Below are positions 18,307 to 27,809 of a DNA stretch of 64,000 nucleotides, piece after piece. The position numbers and the translations under genes were made by a program. Every line of letters begins with the position of its first letter. Within the stretch, counting starts at the first letter, position 1. Under the pieces are notes generated by a model. That model was not told the DNA's origin and searched no databases. It saw only the letters and a list, made by a program, of their open reading frames with translations. This stretch comes from Pseudoleptotrichia goodfellowii (lineage in GTDB: Bacteria > Fusobacteriota > Fusobacteriia > Fusobacteriales > Leptotrichiaceae), in NCBI RefSeq assembly GCF_007990505.1, contig NZ_AP019822.1, forward strand, positions 124,001 through 188,000, in the 5' to 3' direction.

Positions 18307-21010
18307 TAAAGAAAAAAAATATAATTTTCCTGTTATTCCTCATACTCATTGGGATAGAGAGTGGTATTTTACCACTTCTCGTTCCAAAATATATTCTTTA
18401 AATCACTTTAAGGAAATATTTGATGTTTTAGAGGATAACGATAATTTTAAACATTTTTTGCTGGATGCACAGTTGTCAATTATAGATGACTATCTGGAAT
18501 TTCATCCTTATGATGAAGAAAGAATAAAAAGGCTGGTTTCAAAAGGTAAGCTTATAATAGGTCCTTGGTATACACAGACAGATCAAATGGTAATAAGTGG
18601 TGAGTCTATCATAAGAAATCTTTATTACGGGATCGAAAGGGCAAAATATTTCGGTAATTATATGAAAACAGGATATATGCCCGATTCTTTCGGGCAGTCT
18701 GCTCAAATGCCTCAAATTCTTAACGGATTTGATATAAATTATAATACTTTTAAAAGAGGGCTTAGTGATAATCATTATCTTAAAAATGAATTTTATTGGG
18801 AAGCTCCTGATGGAAGCAAAGTATTTAATATGTATTTGGATAGATACGGTAATTTTGTTTATTTTACTTCAGAAGAAGGCAGTTTAAATAATTTAATAAA
18901 AAAGTTAAAAGAAGAAACTGACAGAAGATCACTTGTAGGAACTTTGACATTGTATAACGGAGAGGATCAGAGACCTATCAGAAAAAATCTTCCTGAAATT
19001 ATAGAAAAACTTAATAAACTTCATTCTGACAGTAATTTTTATATGTCAACTATTGATGAAGTAATGAAAAAAACAGAAAATAACGGTTTTCATTATGACA
19101 CAGTCAAAGGAGAAATGACAGCAGGGCAGTTTAGCAGAGTTCATAAATCTATTTATTCTACAAGAGCTGATTTAAAAATAAAGAATAATAAAAATGAAAA
19201 TTATATTGTAAATATAGCAGAACCTTTGAATACGATAGCGTATAAACTTGGATTTCAATATGAAAATAAAGTATTTGAAAAGGTATGGAAATTAATGGCT
19301 GAAAATGCAGCACATGACAGTATAGGTATGTGTAATTCTGATAAGACAAATAAAAGTATAGAATACAGATGCGATACTGTAAAATCATTGACTGAAAATT
19401 TAGTTGAGTTGAAAATGAGAGAGATAGGGTCAAGTATTCCCGAAAAGGATATTTTTCAATTTCAAGTTTATAATCTTTTACCTTATGAAAGAAGCGGTAT
19501 ATTAAAGGCAGAAATTTTTACTCCGTCTATTGAATTTGAAATTTGTGATACAGATGATAATGTCTATGAAATAGAGATATTAAAGAGTGAAAAACTTGCC
19601 GAGAGAATAAAAAATAAAATGAAGTCTGAAGTAGGCTTTAATACTAATGATAATCCTCGTTGGATAAAAGAAAATGTGGAAATATATAAGACTGAAGTTT
19701 TAATTTATATCAAAAATTTGCATCCTATGGGATATAAGACTTTATTTATAAGAGAAAAAAGTTTGAAAATTAGCAAAAGTAGTATAGAAAAGAATAATGT
19801 TGTTGAAAACGAAAATTTAAAAGTTACTGTTTGTGAAAATGGCTCAATAATTATAAAAAATAAAAAAGAAAACTTTGAGAGAAAAGGTTTTCTGATTTTG
19901 GAAAATTCCGGAGATGAAGGAGATACTTATGATTATTCCGAACCTTATAAGGACAGAATTATAACTAGTGAAAATTCAACTATAGAAGTACTTGAAATAA
20001 AAAATAATTCATTATTACATGAAATAAAATATTCTTTAAAAATGAATATTCCTTATAATCTAAAAATGAGAAAGAAAAATGAAGATGAAGTTATAAATGA
20101 GTTTTTCGTTACTTTATCTTTAGAAAAAGAAAGTTTTTTATTAAAGGTTGATATTGAAGTTGAAAATAAAGCGATAGAACATAGAACGAGAGTTTTATTT
20201 AAGACTGAAATAGAAAGTAAAGAATCTATAGCCGATCAGCAATTCGGGATTATAAAAAGACCTGTTTATTTGCCGGAAGTTGAAAATTGGCGAGAAAATG
20301 GCTGGAATGAAAAACCTCGAACGATAGAGGCTATGCAGTCGTTTGTCAGTCTTTCGGATAAATGCGGAACAGTCAGTATTATGACTGATTGTGTCAGGGA
20401 ATATCAGGTTATAGGAGAAAAGTACGATATGATAGCTCTTACTTTATTCCGTTCAGTGCCTGAAATGGGAAAAGCCGATTTGCAGGACAGACCGGGAAGA
20501 GCTTCGGGAATGGCTGATTATCTTACTCCTGACGCAAGATTACTGAAAAAACTGAATTTTAATTTTGCAATTTTTATTTCTAAAAATGAATTTTCTGCGT
20601 CGGATATGACAAATTTATCTAAGGAATATTTAACACCTTTTCAGTATTATCAAGCCGCCGAATTTAAAAATGTGGATATTTTTTTCTTAATGAATAAACC
20701 TGAAATTCAATCAACGCCTTTTAGTTATTCATTATTTTCATTTGAAAATAAAGATTGTGTGCTAAGCACAGTCAAAAAAGCTGAAAAAGAAGACGGTTTA
20801 ATCATAAGAATTTATAATCCTGACGATGTAAAAATAACTGACTTTTCAATGATATATAATGAAAAATTTAATAAAGTCGATTTAGTAAAATTTAATGAGG
20901 AAACGATAATGGATAAAATAGATTTTTCTTATGAAGAAATAGACGGGAAAAATCGGATAAGAGTAAAAAATGTCAAAACTTGTCAGGCTTTGACGGTTAG
21001 GGTGAAGTAA
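18296..21010 (+). CDS. mngB: GH38 alpha-mannosidase, MngB-like
   Basis: The 904-residue enzyme has the GH38 zinc site start IPHTHWDREWYF (about residues 15-26) and the nucleophile region GYMPDSFGQSAQMPQ near residue 125, where the aspartate of PDSFG is catalytic. The length and the C-terminal beta-sandwich fit bacterial GH38 enzymes such as E. coli MngB. MngB hydrolyses 6-phosphomannosyl-glycerate after PTS uptake. No signal peptide is seen, so it acts in the cytoplasm on the phosphorylated import product. The overlap with EIIC shows translational coupling. Other mannosides remain possible. Confidence 0.9.
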   Translation: MSINKEKKYNFPVIPHTHWDREWYFTTSRSKIYSLNHFKEIFDVLEDNDNFKHFLLDAQLSIIDDYLEFHPYDEERIKRLVSKGKLIIGPWYTQTDQMVISGESIIRNLYYGIERAKYFGNYMKTGYMPDSFGQSAQMPQILNGFDINYNTFKRGLSDNHYLKNEFYWEAPDGSKVFNMYLDRYGNFVYFTSEEGSLNNLIKKLKEETDRRSLVGTLTLYNGEDQRPIRKNLPEIIEKLNKLHSDSNFYMSTIDEVMKKTENNGFHYDTVKGEMTAGQFSRVHKSIYSTRADLKIKNNKNENYIVNIAEPLNTIAYKLGFQYENKVFEKVWKLMAENAAHDSIGMCNSDKTNKSIEYRCDTVKSLTENLVELKMREIGSSIPEKDIFQFQVYNLLPYERSGILKAEIFTPSIEFEICDTDDNVYEIEILKSEKLAERIKNKMKSEVGFNTNDNPRWIKENVEIYKTEVLIYIKNLHPMGYKTLFIREKSLKISKSSIEKNNVVENENLKVTVCENGSIIIKNKKENFERKGFLILENSGDEGDTYDYSEPYKDRIITSENSTIEVLEIKNNSLLHEIKYSLKMNIPYNLKMRKKNEDEVINEFFVTLSLEKESFLLKVDIEVENKAIEHRTRVLFKTEIESKESIADQQFGIIKRPVYLPEVENWRENGWNEKPRTIEAMQSFVSLSDKCGTVSIMTDCVREYQVIGEKYDMIALTLFRSVPEMGKADLQDRPGRASGMADYLTPDARLLKKLNFNFAIFISKNEFSASDMTNLSKEYLTPFQYYQAAEFKNVDIFFLMNKPEIQSTPFSYSLFSFENKDCVLSTVKKAEKEDGLIIRIYNPDDVKITDFSMIYNEKFNKVDLVKFNEETIMDKIDFSYEEIDGKNRIRVKNVKTCQALTVRVK

Positions 21011-21012
21011 GA

Positions 21013-21054
21013 AAATTTCTTCTTGATAAACAGAATTATCAAGGAGAAATTTTT
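21013..21054. terminator. Bidirectional terminator between mngB-like gene and methyltransferase
   Basis: AAATTTCTTCTTGATAA (21013-21029) pairs with TTATCAAGGAGAAATTT (21036-21052) with a six-base loop. T-runs are on both sides when read in each direction, so it can serve the rightward operon and the leftward methyltransferase. Confidence 0.85.
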
Positions 21055-21066
21055 AAATATATCGAA

Positions 21067-21816
21067 TTATTTTCTAAATACAAATAAATACTCATGTGCT
21101 ATCAATAAAAAATTATATTTTACACTATTTGTTTTCCAAAAACCCGTAGCTTTACAATTATGTTGTTCTTTAATAATAATTTCTTTTGTTTTAAAGCCTA
21201 CGCTTTCAAAAATTTTCATTACTTCAAAGCTCATTGGGATAATATGTCCTTTTTGTCTTATATCTCCCATTAAAACAGCACAAAATTTATTTTTTTTCAA
21301 TACACGATAACTTTCTTCTGCAACTTTTTTCATTTCAACTAAAAAATCTTTTACTTTTAAATGAGATAAATCATTTTCAATAGTTTCACTATATTGAATA
21401 ATATTTGCATAAGGTGGATGAGTACAAATAAAATCAATACTTTCATTTGAGATAAAATCTAAATTTCTGGCATCCCCTTTACAAATCTTGACTTTTCCCG
21501 AATTTTCATATTCAAAATTGCATTTTTCTTTACAACGATTAAGAGCTTCATCGTTAACATCAATACCTATAATATTTCTGTTTAATAATTTAGCTTCAAC
21601 TAATGTTGTTCCGCCTCCTGCAAATTGATCAAGAATTAAATCATTTTCATTTGAGTATCTTAATAATAAATTTCTAGGTATATAAGGAGACCAGTTACCA
21701 CGATATTTTGCATCATGAGTACCCCATTTTCCTCTATTAGGAAAACTCCAAACAGTGTTCATCTCCAATTCAAAATTTTCAGGTTCTGACTTTTTTATAA
21801 ATTTTTTCTTTCCCAT
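21067..21816 (-). CDS. Site-specific DNA methyltransferase (N4-cytosine/N6-adenine class)
   Basis: The product (249 residues from the ATG at 21816; a GTG nine bases earlier is less well placed against AGGTGAGG) has a SAM-binding motif LDQFAGGGTTLVEAKLL (near residue 65) followed by a THPPY catalytic motif (near residue 133). The (S/D/N/T)PPY form with T-H before PPY and the order motif I then motif IV suggest a cytosine-N4 or adenine-N6 enzyme. It is transcribed divergently from a Dam-family methyltransferase and a likely endonuclease, so it probably protects one strand of an asymmetric site. Exact base specificity cannot be read from the sequence. Confidence 0.85.
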   Translation of the reverse strand: MGKKKFIKKSEPENFELEMNTVWSFPNRGKWGTHDAKYRGNWSPYIPRNLLLRYSNENDLILDQFAGGGTTLVEAKLLNRNIIGIDVNDEALNRCKEKCNFEYENSGKVKICKGDARNLDFISNESIDFICTHPPYANIIQYSETIENDLSHLKVKDFLVEMKKVAEESYRVLKKNKFCAVLMGDIRQKGHIIPMSFEVMKIFESVGFKTKEIIIKEQHNCKATGFWKTNSVKYNFLLIAHEYLFVFRK

Positions 21817-21908
21817 ATACCTCACCTTATTTTATATTTTTTAAAAATTATACATTATTTTATTTTTTAAATCAATAATAAATTCAAAATTAATTTATTT
21901 CTATTTTC

Positions 21909-21937
21909 TTTACTAAATTGTAAAAATATAATATAAT
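21909..21937 (+). promoter_or_regulatory. Promoter of the Dam-family methyltransferase and endonuclease
   Basis: TTTACT (21909-21914) and TATAAT (21932-21937) are 17 bases apart, 30 bases before the GTG start of the methyltransferase. A second overlapping TATAAT starts at 21927. Confidence 0.65.
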
Positions 21938-21966
21938 ATTAAAAAAATAATGGAAGGAGGAAGAAT

Positions 21967-22818
21967 GTGGTAAAAAATATTTTGCTCAGCCCTATTTTAA
22001 AATGGGTTGGTGGAAAAAGACAATTATTACCTGAAATTATACCTTTAGTAAATAAGAAATATTCAAGATACGTTGAGCCGTTTGTCGGGGGAGGAGCAGT
22101 TTTATTTGAATTACAGCCAAAAAAGGCAATTATCAATGATCTGAATAAAGAACTGATAAATGTTTATTTAACAGTTAAAGATTTTCCGGAAGAACTTATA
22201 AATCAATTGGAAAAACACAATAAGAATAATGCCGAAGATTATTTTTATGATCTTAGAAATAAAGATAGAGATATAGATTATAATAAATTAACAAATATTG
22301 AAAAGGCAGCAAGAATAATTTATTTGAATAAAACTTGTTATAACGGATTATATAGAGTAAATTCTGCAGGACAGTTTAATACTCCTTACGGTAAATATAA
22401 AAATCCGAATATTGTTAATGAAACCGTTATTAGAGCTATGTCAATATATTTCAGAAGTTCTGATATAGATATTAGAAATAGTGATTATAGAGAAGTTTTA
22501 AAAGGCTTAAGAAAAGGAGCATTTGTATATTTAGATCCTCCTTATATGCCTATTTCATCTTCTTCCTCTTTTACAGGTTATACAGAAAATGGGTTTTCAT
22601 ATCAAGAACAGAAAGAGTTGAAAAATGAATGTGATGAGCTTATTAAAAAAGGAATAACATTTTTACAATCAAATTCTGATTGTGAAGAAATTAGAGATTT
22701 GTATAGAGAAAAAGACGGTTATAAAATAAAGACTGTTCAGGCAAAAAGAAATATAAATAGTAAAGGAAACAAAAGAGGAGAAATTAATGAGGTGTTGATT
22801 TACCATGATAAAAAATAA
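21967..22818 (+). CDS. Dam/DpnM-family N6-adenine DNA methyltransferase
   Basis: This 283-residue D12-class methyltransferase has the N-terminal SPILKWVGGKRQLL motif, SAM motif EPFVGGGAVLFE (residues 37-48) and the catalytic DPPY (190-193). Such enzymes methylate adenine, often in GATC-like sites. The start is GTG at 21967, six bases after GGAAGGAGG; an ATG two bases earlier leads straight to a stop. It overlaps the next gene by 14 bases, forming an M-R operon. Its site is probably the one cut by the downstream nuclease. Confidence 0.92.
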   Translation: MVKNILLSPILKWVGGKRQLLPEIIPLVNKKYSRYVEPFVGGGAVLFELQPKKAIINDLNKELINVYLTVKDFPEELINQLEKHNKNNAEDYFYDLRNKDRDIDYNKLTNIEKAARIIYLNKTCYNGLYRVNSAGQFNTPYGKYKNPNIVNETVIRAMSIYFRSSDIDIRNSDYREVLKGLRKGAFVYLDPPYMPISSSSSFTGYTENGFSYQEQKELKNECDELIKKGITFLQSNSDCEEIRDLYREKDGYKIKTVQAKRNINSKGNKRGEINEVLIYHDKK

Positions 22819-24106
22819 TTATACTGCAAATGAAGCTTGGAAAGAATTAATAAATAAATATAATATTTTAGAAGAAATTAAGAAAAAAGGTTTTTACAAT
22901 ATAAAAGCAGAACAGATTAAAGAATTTAAAGAACCGAGATTAATGGCAAAATGGGATAGCAGTGCTTCATTACCTTCAGTGTTACAAGATAACAAAATTA
23001 ATATGTTGCCTGATAGCCGAAATTCATATATTATCGGGAATTTTAGTCTTTATGAGAAGCTTCCCGAATTAAAAGAAAGTGTAACTAAAATGGCTAAAAT
23101 AGAAGTTCCTGAATATGAAACGATCGATATAAACAATATCACTTCTGAAGCTAATGCAATAAATATTTTAGCAATATCAGGTATTCTCGAAGATTTTTTA
23201 AACACAAGTCAAAATGTGATGACTTTTAATGGAAGAATGGGAACAGGTATATTTAATTTTAAAGTTAATACTTTTAAAAACATAAAACAGAAAGTAGAAG
23301 TTAATAATGCTCAATGTGAAATTGACGGAGGATTTGAAAATGAGAATTCAGTGATTATTATGGAAGCAAAGAATGTTATACATGAAGATTTTCATATAAG
23401 ACAACTTTATTATCCTTATAGATTATGGAAAAATAGAGTAAGTAAACCTATTAGATTGGTATTTTCTATTTATTCAAACAAAATTTATAGATTGTTTGAA
23501 TATCGATTTAATAATTTTGAAGATTATTCATCTATTGAATTGGTAAACTCTAAAAATTATTCTTTACAGGATACTGAAATAACAATAGAAGATTTAAAAA
23601 AAGTGAAGTCTAAATTACAAATAAAAACAGATGATAACAAAAATGATGTGAAAACTCCATTTGTTCAAGCAGATTCAATGGATAGAGTTGTATCATTATT
23701 AGAAAATTTGTATGAAAATCCAATGACAAAATTTGAAATAGCTGAACTTATGAATTTTGAAGAAAGACAATCAGATTATTATTTTAACGCAGGTAAATAT
23801 CTTGGATTATTTGAAAAAGGAGAAAATAAATTAAGAAAATTAACAACATTGGGAAATAAAATTTTTAAATTAAGCTACAAAGAAAGACAGTTAAAATTAG
23901 TTGAATTGATTTTAGAGCATCGAATTTTTAATGAACTTTTTGATACAATAATTAAAACAGGGGAATTTCCTGATAAAGAAGAAGTAATGAATAAAATGTA
24001 TAAATTAAATATTTGTGAATCAAGAGAAACTATATCAAGAAGAGCAGGTTCTGTTTTAGGGTGGTTAAAATGGATATTTGAATTGACAAGGTTAAATTAT
24101 AAATAA
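22805..24106 (+). CDS. Probable type II restriction endonuclease
   Basis: The 433-residue protein is coupled to the methyltransferase gene by a 14-base overlap. A PD-(D/E)XK-like centre is visible: EID (172-174) followed by MEAKN (186-190), with E187 and K189 as the expected catalytic pair. The C-terminal 150 residues look like winged-helix DNA-binding domains (SLLENLYENPMTKFEIAELM and a second unit ending SRRAGSVLGWLKWI). Endonucleases with this layout occur in modification-restriction operons. No recognition site can be assigned; the function rests on the context and the motif. Confidence 0.75.
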   Translation: MIKNNYTANEAWKELINKYNILEEIKKKGFYNIKAEQIKEFKEPRLMAKWDSSASLPSVLQDNKINMLPDSRNSYIIGNFSLYEKLPELKESVTKMAKIEVPEYETIDINNITSEANAINILAISGILEDFLNTSQNVMTFNGRMGTGIFNFKVNTFKNIKQKVEVNNAQCEIDGGFENENSVIIMEAKNVIHEDFHIRQLYYPYRLWKNRVSKPIRLVFSIYSNKIYRLFEYRFNNFEDYSSIELVNSKNYSLQDTEITIEDLKKVKSKLQIKTDDNKNDVKTPFVQADSMDRVVSLLENLYENPMTKFEIAELMNFEERQSDYYFNAGKYLGLFEKGENKLRKLTTLGNKIFKLSYKERQLKLVELILEHRIFNELFDTIIKTGEFPDKEEVMNKMYKLNICESRETISRRAGSVLGWLKWIFELTRLNYK

Positions 24107-24161
24107 AAGAATATGAGTAAATTTCACAGTTTTAAAGTATTTTTTATTTATTAAAAATAAT

Positions 24162-24189
24162 TGACAAATCCCGAAATTATGATATGCTT
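24162..24189 (+). promoter_or_regulatory. Promoter of the eutJ-like gene
   Basis: TTGACA (24162-24167) is followed after 16 bases by TATGCT (24184-24189), with a TGA extended -10 element just before it. The start codon lies about 48 bases downstream. Confidence 0.7.
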
Positions 24190-24236
24190 ATACATATTTT
24201 AAAAAATATAACAAAATTTAAAAAGCAGGAGAGAAG

Positions 24237-25070
24237 ATGAGCAAAAAAATAACATACGATTATTGCAATAAATTAGTAAAAGAATTTGAAAAAGTTGTAA
24301 AAAACCCTATAAAAGAAAGATCATCCTTTTATTATACAGGAGTAGATTTGGGGACCTCTTGTGTAGTTATAGCCGTATTGGATGAGAATAAAAGACCTGT
24401 TGCAGGGGCATACAGATATGCTAGTGTTGTAAAAGACGGAATGGTAGTGGATTATGTGGGAGCGGTGAGGATAGTAAGAGAACTTAAAGAGGAAATAGAA
24501 AATAAACTGGGAGTTACATTGACTTATGCGGCAGCGGCAATTCCTCCTGGAACTGACAAATTAGACGGGGGAGCCGTTAAAAATGTTGTGGAAGCGGCAG
24601 GCTTTGAATTAACATACCTTTCAGATGAGTCCACAGCAGCCAACGAAGTATTGCAAATTAAAAATGGAGTTATTGTAGATGTAGGAGGAGGGACTACAGG
24701 AATATCTGTGTTTAAAGACGGAAAAGTAGTGTATATTGCCGATGAACCTACAGGAGGGACGCATTTTTCTCTTGTAATAGCGGGAGCATACCGAATGCCT
24801 TTTGAAGAAGCGGAACTCTTTAAAAGAAATAAGAAAAATTATAACGAAGTTTTCGGGCTTTTAGTTCCGGTAATTGAGAAGGTGGCTTCAATAATCGAAA
24901 CGCATATAAAAGACTACAAAATAGAAGAAATTTGTCTTGTAGGAGGAACAACGTGTCTTGATGAGATAGAAAAAATTATTGAAAATAAAACAGGGATAAA
25001 AACAACAAAACCTAAAAACCCTATGTTTGTTACTCCTTTGGGAATTGCATTGAGTTGTAAACAGAAATAA
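24237..25070 (+). CDS. eutJ: EutJ-like actin/Hsp70-fold ATPase
   Basis: The 277-residue protein has the ATPase fold of the EutJ family: phosphate-binding VDLGTSCVVIAVLD (near residue 38), a second GVIVDVGGGTTGISVF loop (near residue 142) and the adenosine motif CLVGGTTCLDEIE. EutJ is a putative chaperone of ethanolamine-utilisation enzymes and microcompartments. No other eut or microcompartment gene is nearby; the gene stands alone between its own promoter and a terminator. Start supported by CAGGAGAG. Confidence 0.88.
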   Translation: MSKKITYDYCNKLVKEFEKVVKNPIKERSSFYYTGVDLGTSCVVIAVLDENKRPVAGAYRYASVVKDGMVVDYVGAVRIVRELKEEIENKLGVTLTYAAAAIPPGTDKLDGGAVKNVVEAAGFELTYLSDESTAANEVLQIKNGVIVDVGGGTTGISVFKDGKVVYIADEPTGGTHFSLVIAGAYRMPFEEAELFKRNKKNYNEVFGLLVPVIEKVASIIETHIKDYKIEEICLVGGTTCLDEIEKIIENKTGIKTTKPKNPMFVTPLGIALSCKQK

Positions 25071-25076
25071 AAAAAC

Positions 25077-25104
25077 AACGAGAGCTTTAATTTGCTCTCG
25101 TTTT
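25077..25104. terminator. Bidirectional terminator
   Basis: AACGAGAGC (25077-25085) pairs with GCTCTCGTT (25094-25102), with T-rich tails in both directions. It separates the eutJ-like gene from the leftward acetyltransferase. Confidence 0.88.
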
Positions 25105-25112
25105 AATTAAAT

Positions 25113-25631
25113 TTACACAAAATCATACCTGTAAACAATCTCATTAAAATAAAAATCTTCTATTTTATCTTTTATAATTATGTTTGTATCTTTAAATCCC
25201 ATATGTTCGTAAAATTTTCGTGCATTTTCATTTTTATCGACTACTTTCAGAAATACTGAATTATAGCAATGTCTGTATTGAAGTTCGGACAGAGCTCTTA
25301 ATATTAAAGTTTTTCCTATGTTCCGTTTTTGATAATCGGGTAAAATATTTATTGCATAAATTTCGCCCAATGTATCAAAGTTTTTATCACGACTTTTTCC
25401 CCAAATTATATCGCCGGTAATTTTTTTCTCAAATTCGGCAACAAAGGCAAAACTCCTTTTATTTACAATCATATCGTTAAATCTTTTTATCCAGAGATCA
25501 GTCGATAAATTATTTAAAAAATCTTGAGAGAAAATATTTTTATATGTACTCTTCCATGCCGAAACATGAACCAAAGCCATTTTTTCTACATCTTTCAATT
25601 CGGCAGGTCTTATAATCACACTATTCATCAA
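25113..25631 (-). CDS. GNAT family N-acetyltransferase
   Basis: The 172-residue protein has the acetyl-CoA-binding core of GNAT enzymes: INILPDYQKRNIGKTLI (motif A, Q-x-x-x-x-G) and a C-terminal NENARKFYEHMGFK segment. The start resembles ribosomal or small-molecule acetyltransferases (IRPAELKDVEKMALVHV). The acceptor is unknown. Its ATG overlaps the stop of the phosphatase gene by four bases (ATGA), so the two are coupled. Confidence 0.88.
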   Translation of the reverse strand: MMNSVIIRPAELKDVEKMALVHVSAWKSTYKNIFSQDFLNNLSTDLWIKRFNDMIVNKRSFAFVAEFEKKITGDIIWGKSRDKNFDTLGEIYAINILPDYQKRNIGKTLILRALSELQYRHCYNSVFLKVVDKNENARKFYEHMGFKDTNIIIKDKIEDFYFNEIVYRYDFV

Positions 25632-26098
25632 ATCTCCATATTGAAATCATATTTCTTTATAAATGACAGCAATGCTTCACAGCCTTTTACAACATCTTCA
25701 TAAGTTGTATCAAAATCGCCTGTATACCAAGGGTCGAGAATATCTCTATCCTCTCCTGCGTATTCGAGTAAACGCTGAAGTCTTCCCGAATAACGATTTC
25801 TCAAAAACCTTTCTATATTTTCAATATTGCTCTGATCCATACCGATAATATAATTAACCGATAAATCGTCATCATTCAAAATTCTGGAGTACATTCCGAC
25901 AGTGCTGATGCCCTCTTTTGCAAGACGCTCACGAGTTCCCTTGTGAACAGGATTTCCGTGCTCCCAGGAGCTTGTAGCAGCCGAATCTATATAAATCTGA
26001 TGACTTAAACCTTCATTATCTACCATTTTTCTGAAAACGGCTTCTGCCATAGGTGAACGGCAAATGTTTCCTAAGCAGACAAATAAAACCTGTACCAT
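25628..26098 (-). CDS. Low-molecular-weight protein-tyrosine phosphatase
   Basis: This 156-residue enzyme has the N-terminal P-loop CLGNICRSPMAEAVF (Cys8 nucleophile, arginine in the CX5R motif) and the general-acid loop DPWYTGDFDTTYE near residue 118. It removes phosphate from tyrosine residues or acts on small phosphoesters. Its stop overlaps the GNAT start. In bacteria such enzymes often regulate envelope polysaccharides, but no kinase partner is seen here. Confidence 0.93.
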   Translation of the reverse strand: MVQVLFVCLGNICRSPMAEAVFRKMVDNEGLSHQIYIDSAATSSWEHGNPVHKGTRERLAKEGISTVGMYSRILNDDDLSVNYIIGMDQSNIENIERFLRNRYSGRLQRLLEYAGEDRDILDPWYTGDFDTTYEDVVKGCEALLSFIKKYDFNMEI

Positions 26099-26124
26099 TT
26101 TAAATATTCTCCTTCTGTTTTTAT

Positions 26125-27774
26125 TTATAATTCAAAATCGTTTTCATAATACAAAATCTGATTGACATTGTTTTGCATAAATCTTATTTTGTCTTCCAGT
26201 TCTTCGGATATTAACGGAGTCTTTATGCTTGTTAATGTTTCTTTCAAAGATTTTTTCAGTTTGAGATTCTCCACTTTATATTTATCGAGTTTCAAATCTT
26301 TCGCCATAGTTTCTACGGATTTTTCAAGAGAACCGATTTCATCAATCAGATTGATATTTACAGCTTCACTCCCCAACCAAACTCTTCCTCCTGCAATTTT
26401 TTCCAGCTCTTTTTCGGACATTCCTCTGGCTGCGATTACGTGAGATTTGAACTCGGAATAAACTTCGTTCATTGTATGAATGATTTTTTCTTTCGACTCT
26501 TCACTTAATGTTTCAAAAATATTAAAAATATCAAATCCTTTACCTTTTTCAAATCCTTCTATATTGACATCTATTTTATTTAAAGTTTCTGAAAGTTCGG
26601 GATACATTAAGACAACACCGATTGAGCCTGTAAGAGTCATACTGTCGGCAAATATTTTCTTTCCTGCCGAAGCGATATAATATCCACCGCTGGCACAGAC
26701 ATCTCCCATAGAAATATATATCGGTACATCCAATTTTTTTAATTTCTGATGTATTTTTTCAGCTTCCAGAGCACTTCCGCCGGGAGAATTTATTCTTAAA
26801 ACAAGACCTTTCAGATTTTTTATATCTTCAAGTTTATCAAGTTTTTCACAGACATTTTTGTATGTAATATTGACTTTGTTAGATTTTTTAGGCTCAATAA
26901 TACCTTCAATATTTATAATCGCTATCGTGTCTTTGCTTTTATTCTTTTTCTCTTTATAAATCGACAGATAATCTTCAAAAGAAACAGTATCTTCTTTATA
27001 ATTTATCCCGATTTCTTCGTAGTCAGCTACTCCGTCAATTAATTTTGATTCCAGTGCTTTATCCGTACCAACGAAAATAAAATCTCCGTTTAATATTTCG
27101 TTTTCAATATTAACTCCCCTTTTATTTTCAACAGATTTTATAAAATTTCGAAATAAACTTTCCTTTATATTTAAAATAGACTGTTTTTTCTCAGGAGACA
27201 TTTTATCATGACTGTAATTCTCTCCTGCCACTTTGTAATCTCCGATATGGAGAATATTCATTTTTATTCCGAACTTTGCCAAAAAAGATTTCCAGTAAGG
27301 CTCTTTATACTCATATCCTCTGAAACAGACGGTCGATTGTCTTGTGTTAAGCATAAAGACTTTACTTGCAACCATAGCATATCTGTATTTTCTTTCGTCG
27401 AAAAATGTTCCTATTGCAACAAGTTCCTTACTTTTTCTTATTTCATCAAAAATTTCCGAAAGTTCTTCCCATTTTGCTAACGGTAAGTTTAATTTATCAA
27501 CGTCTATTATTATTTTTTTGACATCTTTATCAGTTGTTAAACTTTTCAGTCCCTGTAAAACCTCGTAATATGAGATTTTACTGTTTATTTCCACAGCAGC
27601 TCCCATTTCATCTTCTTTTACGTCGGACACATCGAAAACAACCGTTTTTGCATCTTTCTTGGAAATTTCCTTTTTCTTTTTACCTTTCAGTAATTTTTTG
27701 TAAATAATGATACCTATAACCAGATATAAGGCTACAGTTAGTAATACCTGTATAATCGTGTTTAAAATAAACAT
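26125..27774 (-). CDS. sppA: Signal peptide peptidase SppA, 67K type
   Basis: At 549 residues this is the long, two-domain SppA. A single N-terminal membrane anchor (residues 5-25) is followed by two ClpP-like domains. The first carries the catalytic lysine in IGDYKVAGENYSHD and the second the nucleophilic serine in SMGDVCASGGYYIASA, with RINSPGGSALEAE in front. It degrades cleaved signal peptides in the inner membrane. A leftward promoter lies at 27810-27839. Confidence 0.93.
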   Translation of the reverse strand: MFILNTIIQVLLTVALYLVIGIIIYKKLLKGKKKKEISKKDAKTVVFDVSDVKEDEMGAAVEINSKISYYEVLQGLKSLTTDKDVKKIIIDVDKLNLPLAKWEELSEIFDEIRKSKELVAIGTFFDERKYRYAMVASKVFMLNTRQSTVCFRGYEYKEPYWKSFLAKFGIKMNILHIGDYKVAGENYSHDKMSPEKKQSILNIKESLFRNFIKSVENKRGVNIENEILNGDFIFVGTDKALESKLIDGVADYEEIGINYKEDTVSFEDYLSIYKEKKNKSKDTIAIINIEGIIEPKKSNKVNITYKNVCEKLDKLEDIKNLKGLVLRINSPGGSALEAEKIHQKLKKLDVPIYISMGDVCASGGYYIASAGKKIFADSMTLTGSIGVVLMYPELSETLNKIDVNIEGFEKGKGFDIFNIFETLSEESKEKIIHTMNEVYSEFKSHVIAARGMSEKELEKIAGGRVWLGSEAVNINLIDEIGSLEKSVETMAKDLKLDKYKVENLKLKKSLKETLTSIKTPLISEELEDKIRFMQNNVNQILYYENDFEL

Positions 27775-27809
27775 TATTTTCCCCTCCCTTAATATATGTT
27801 TGTAATTTA

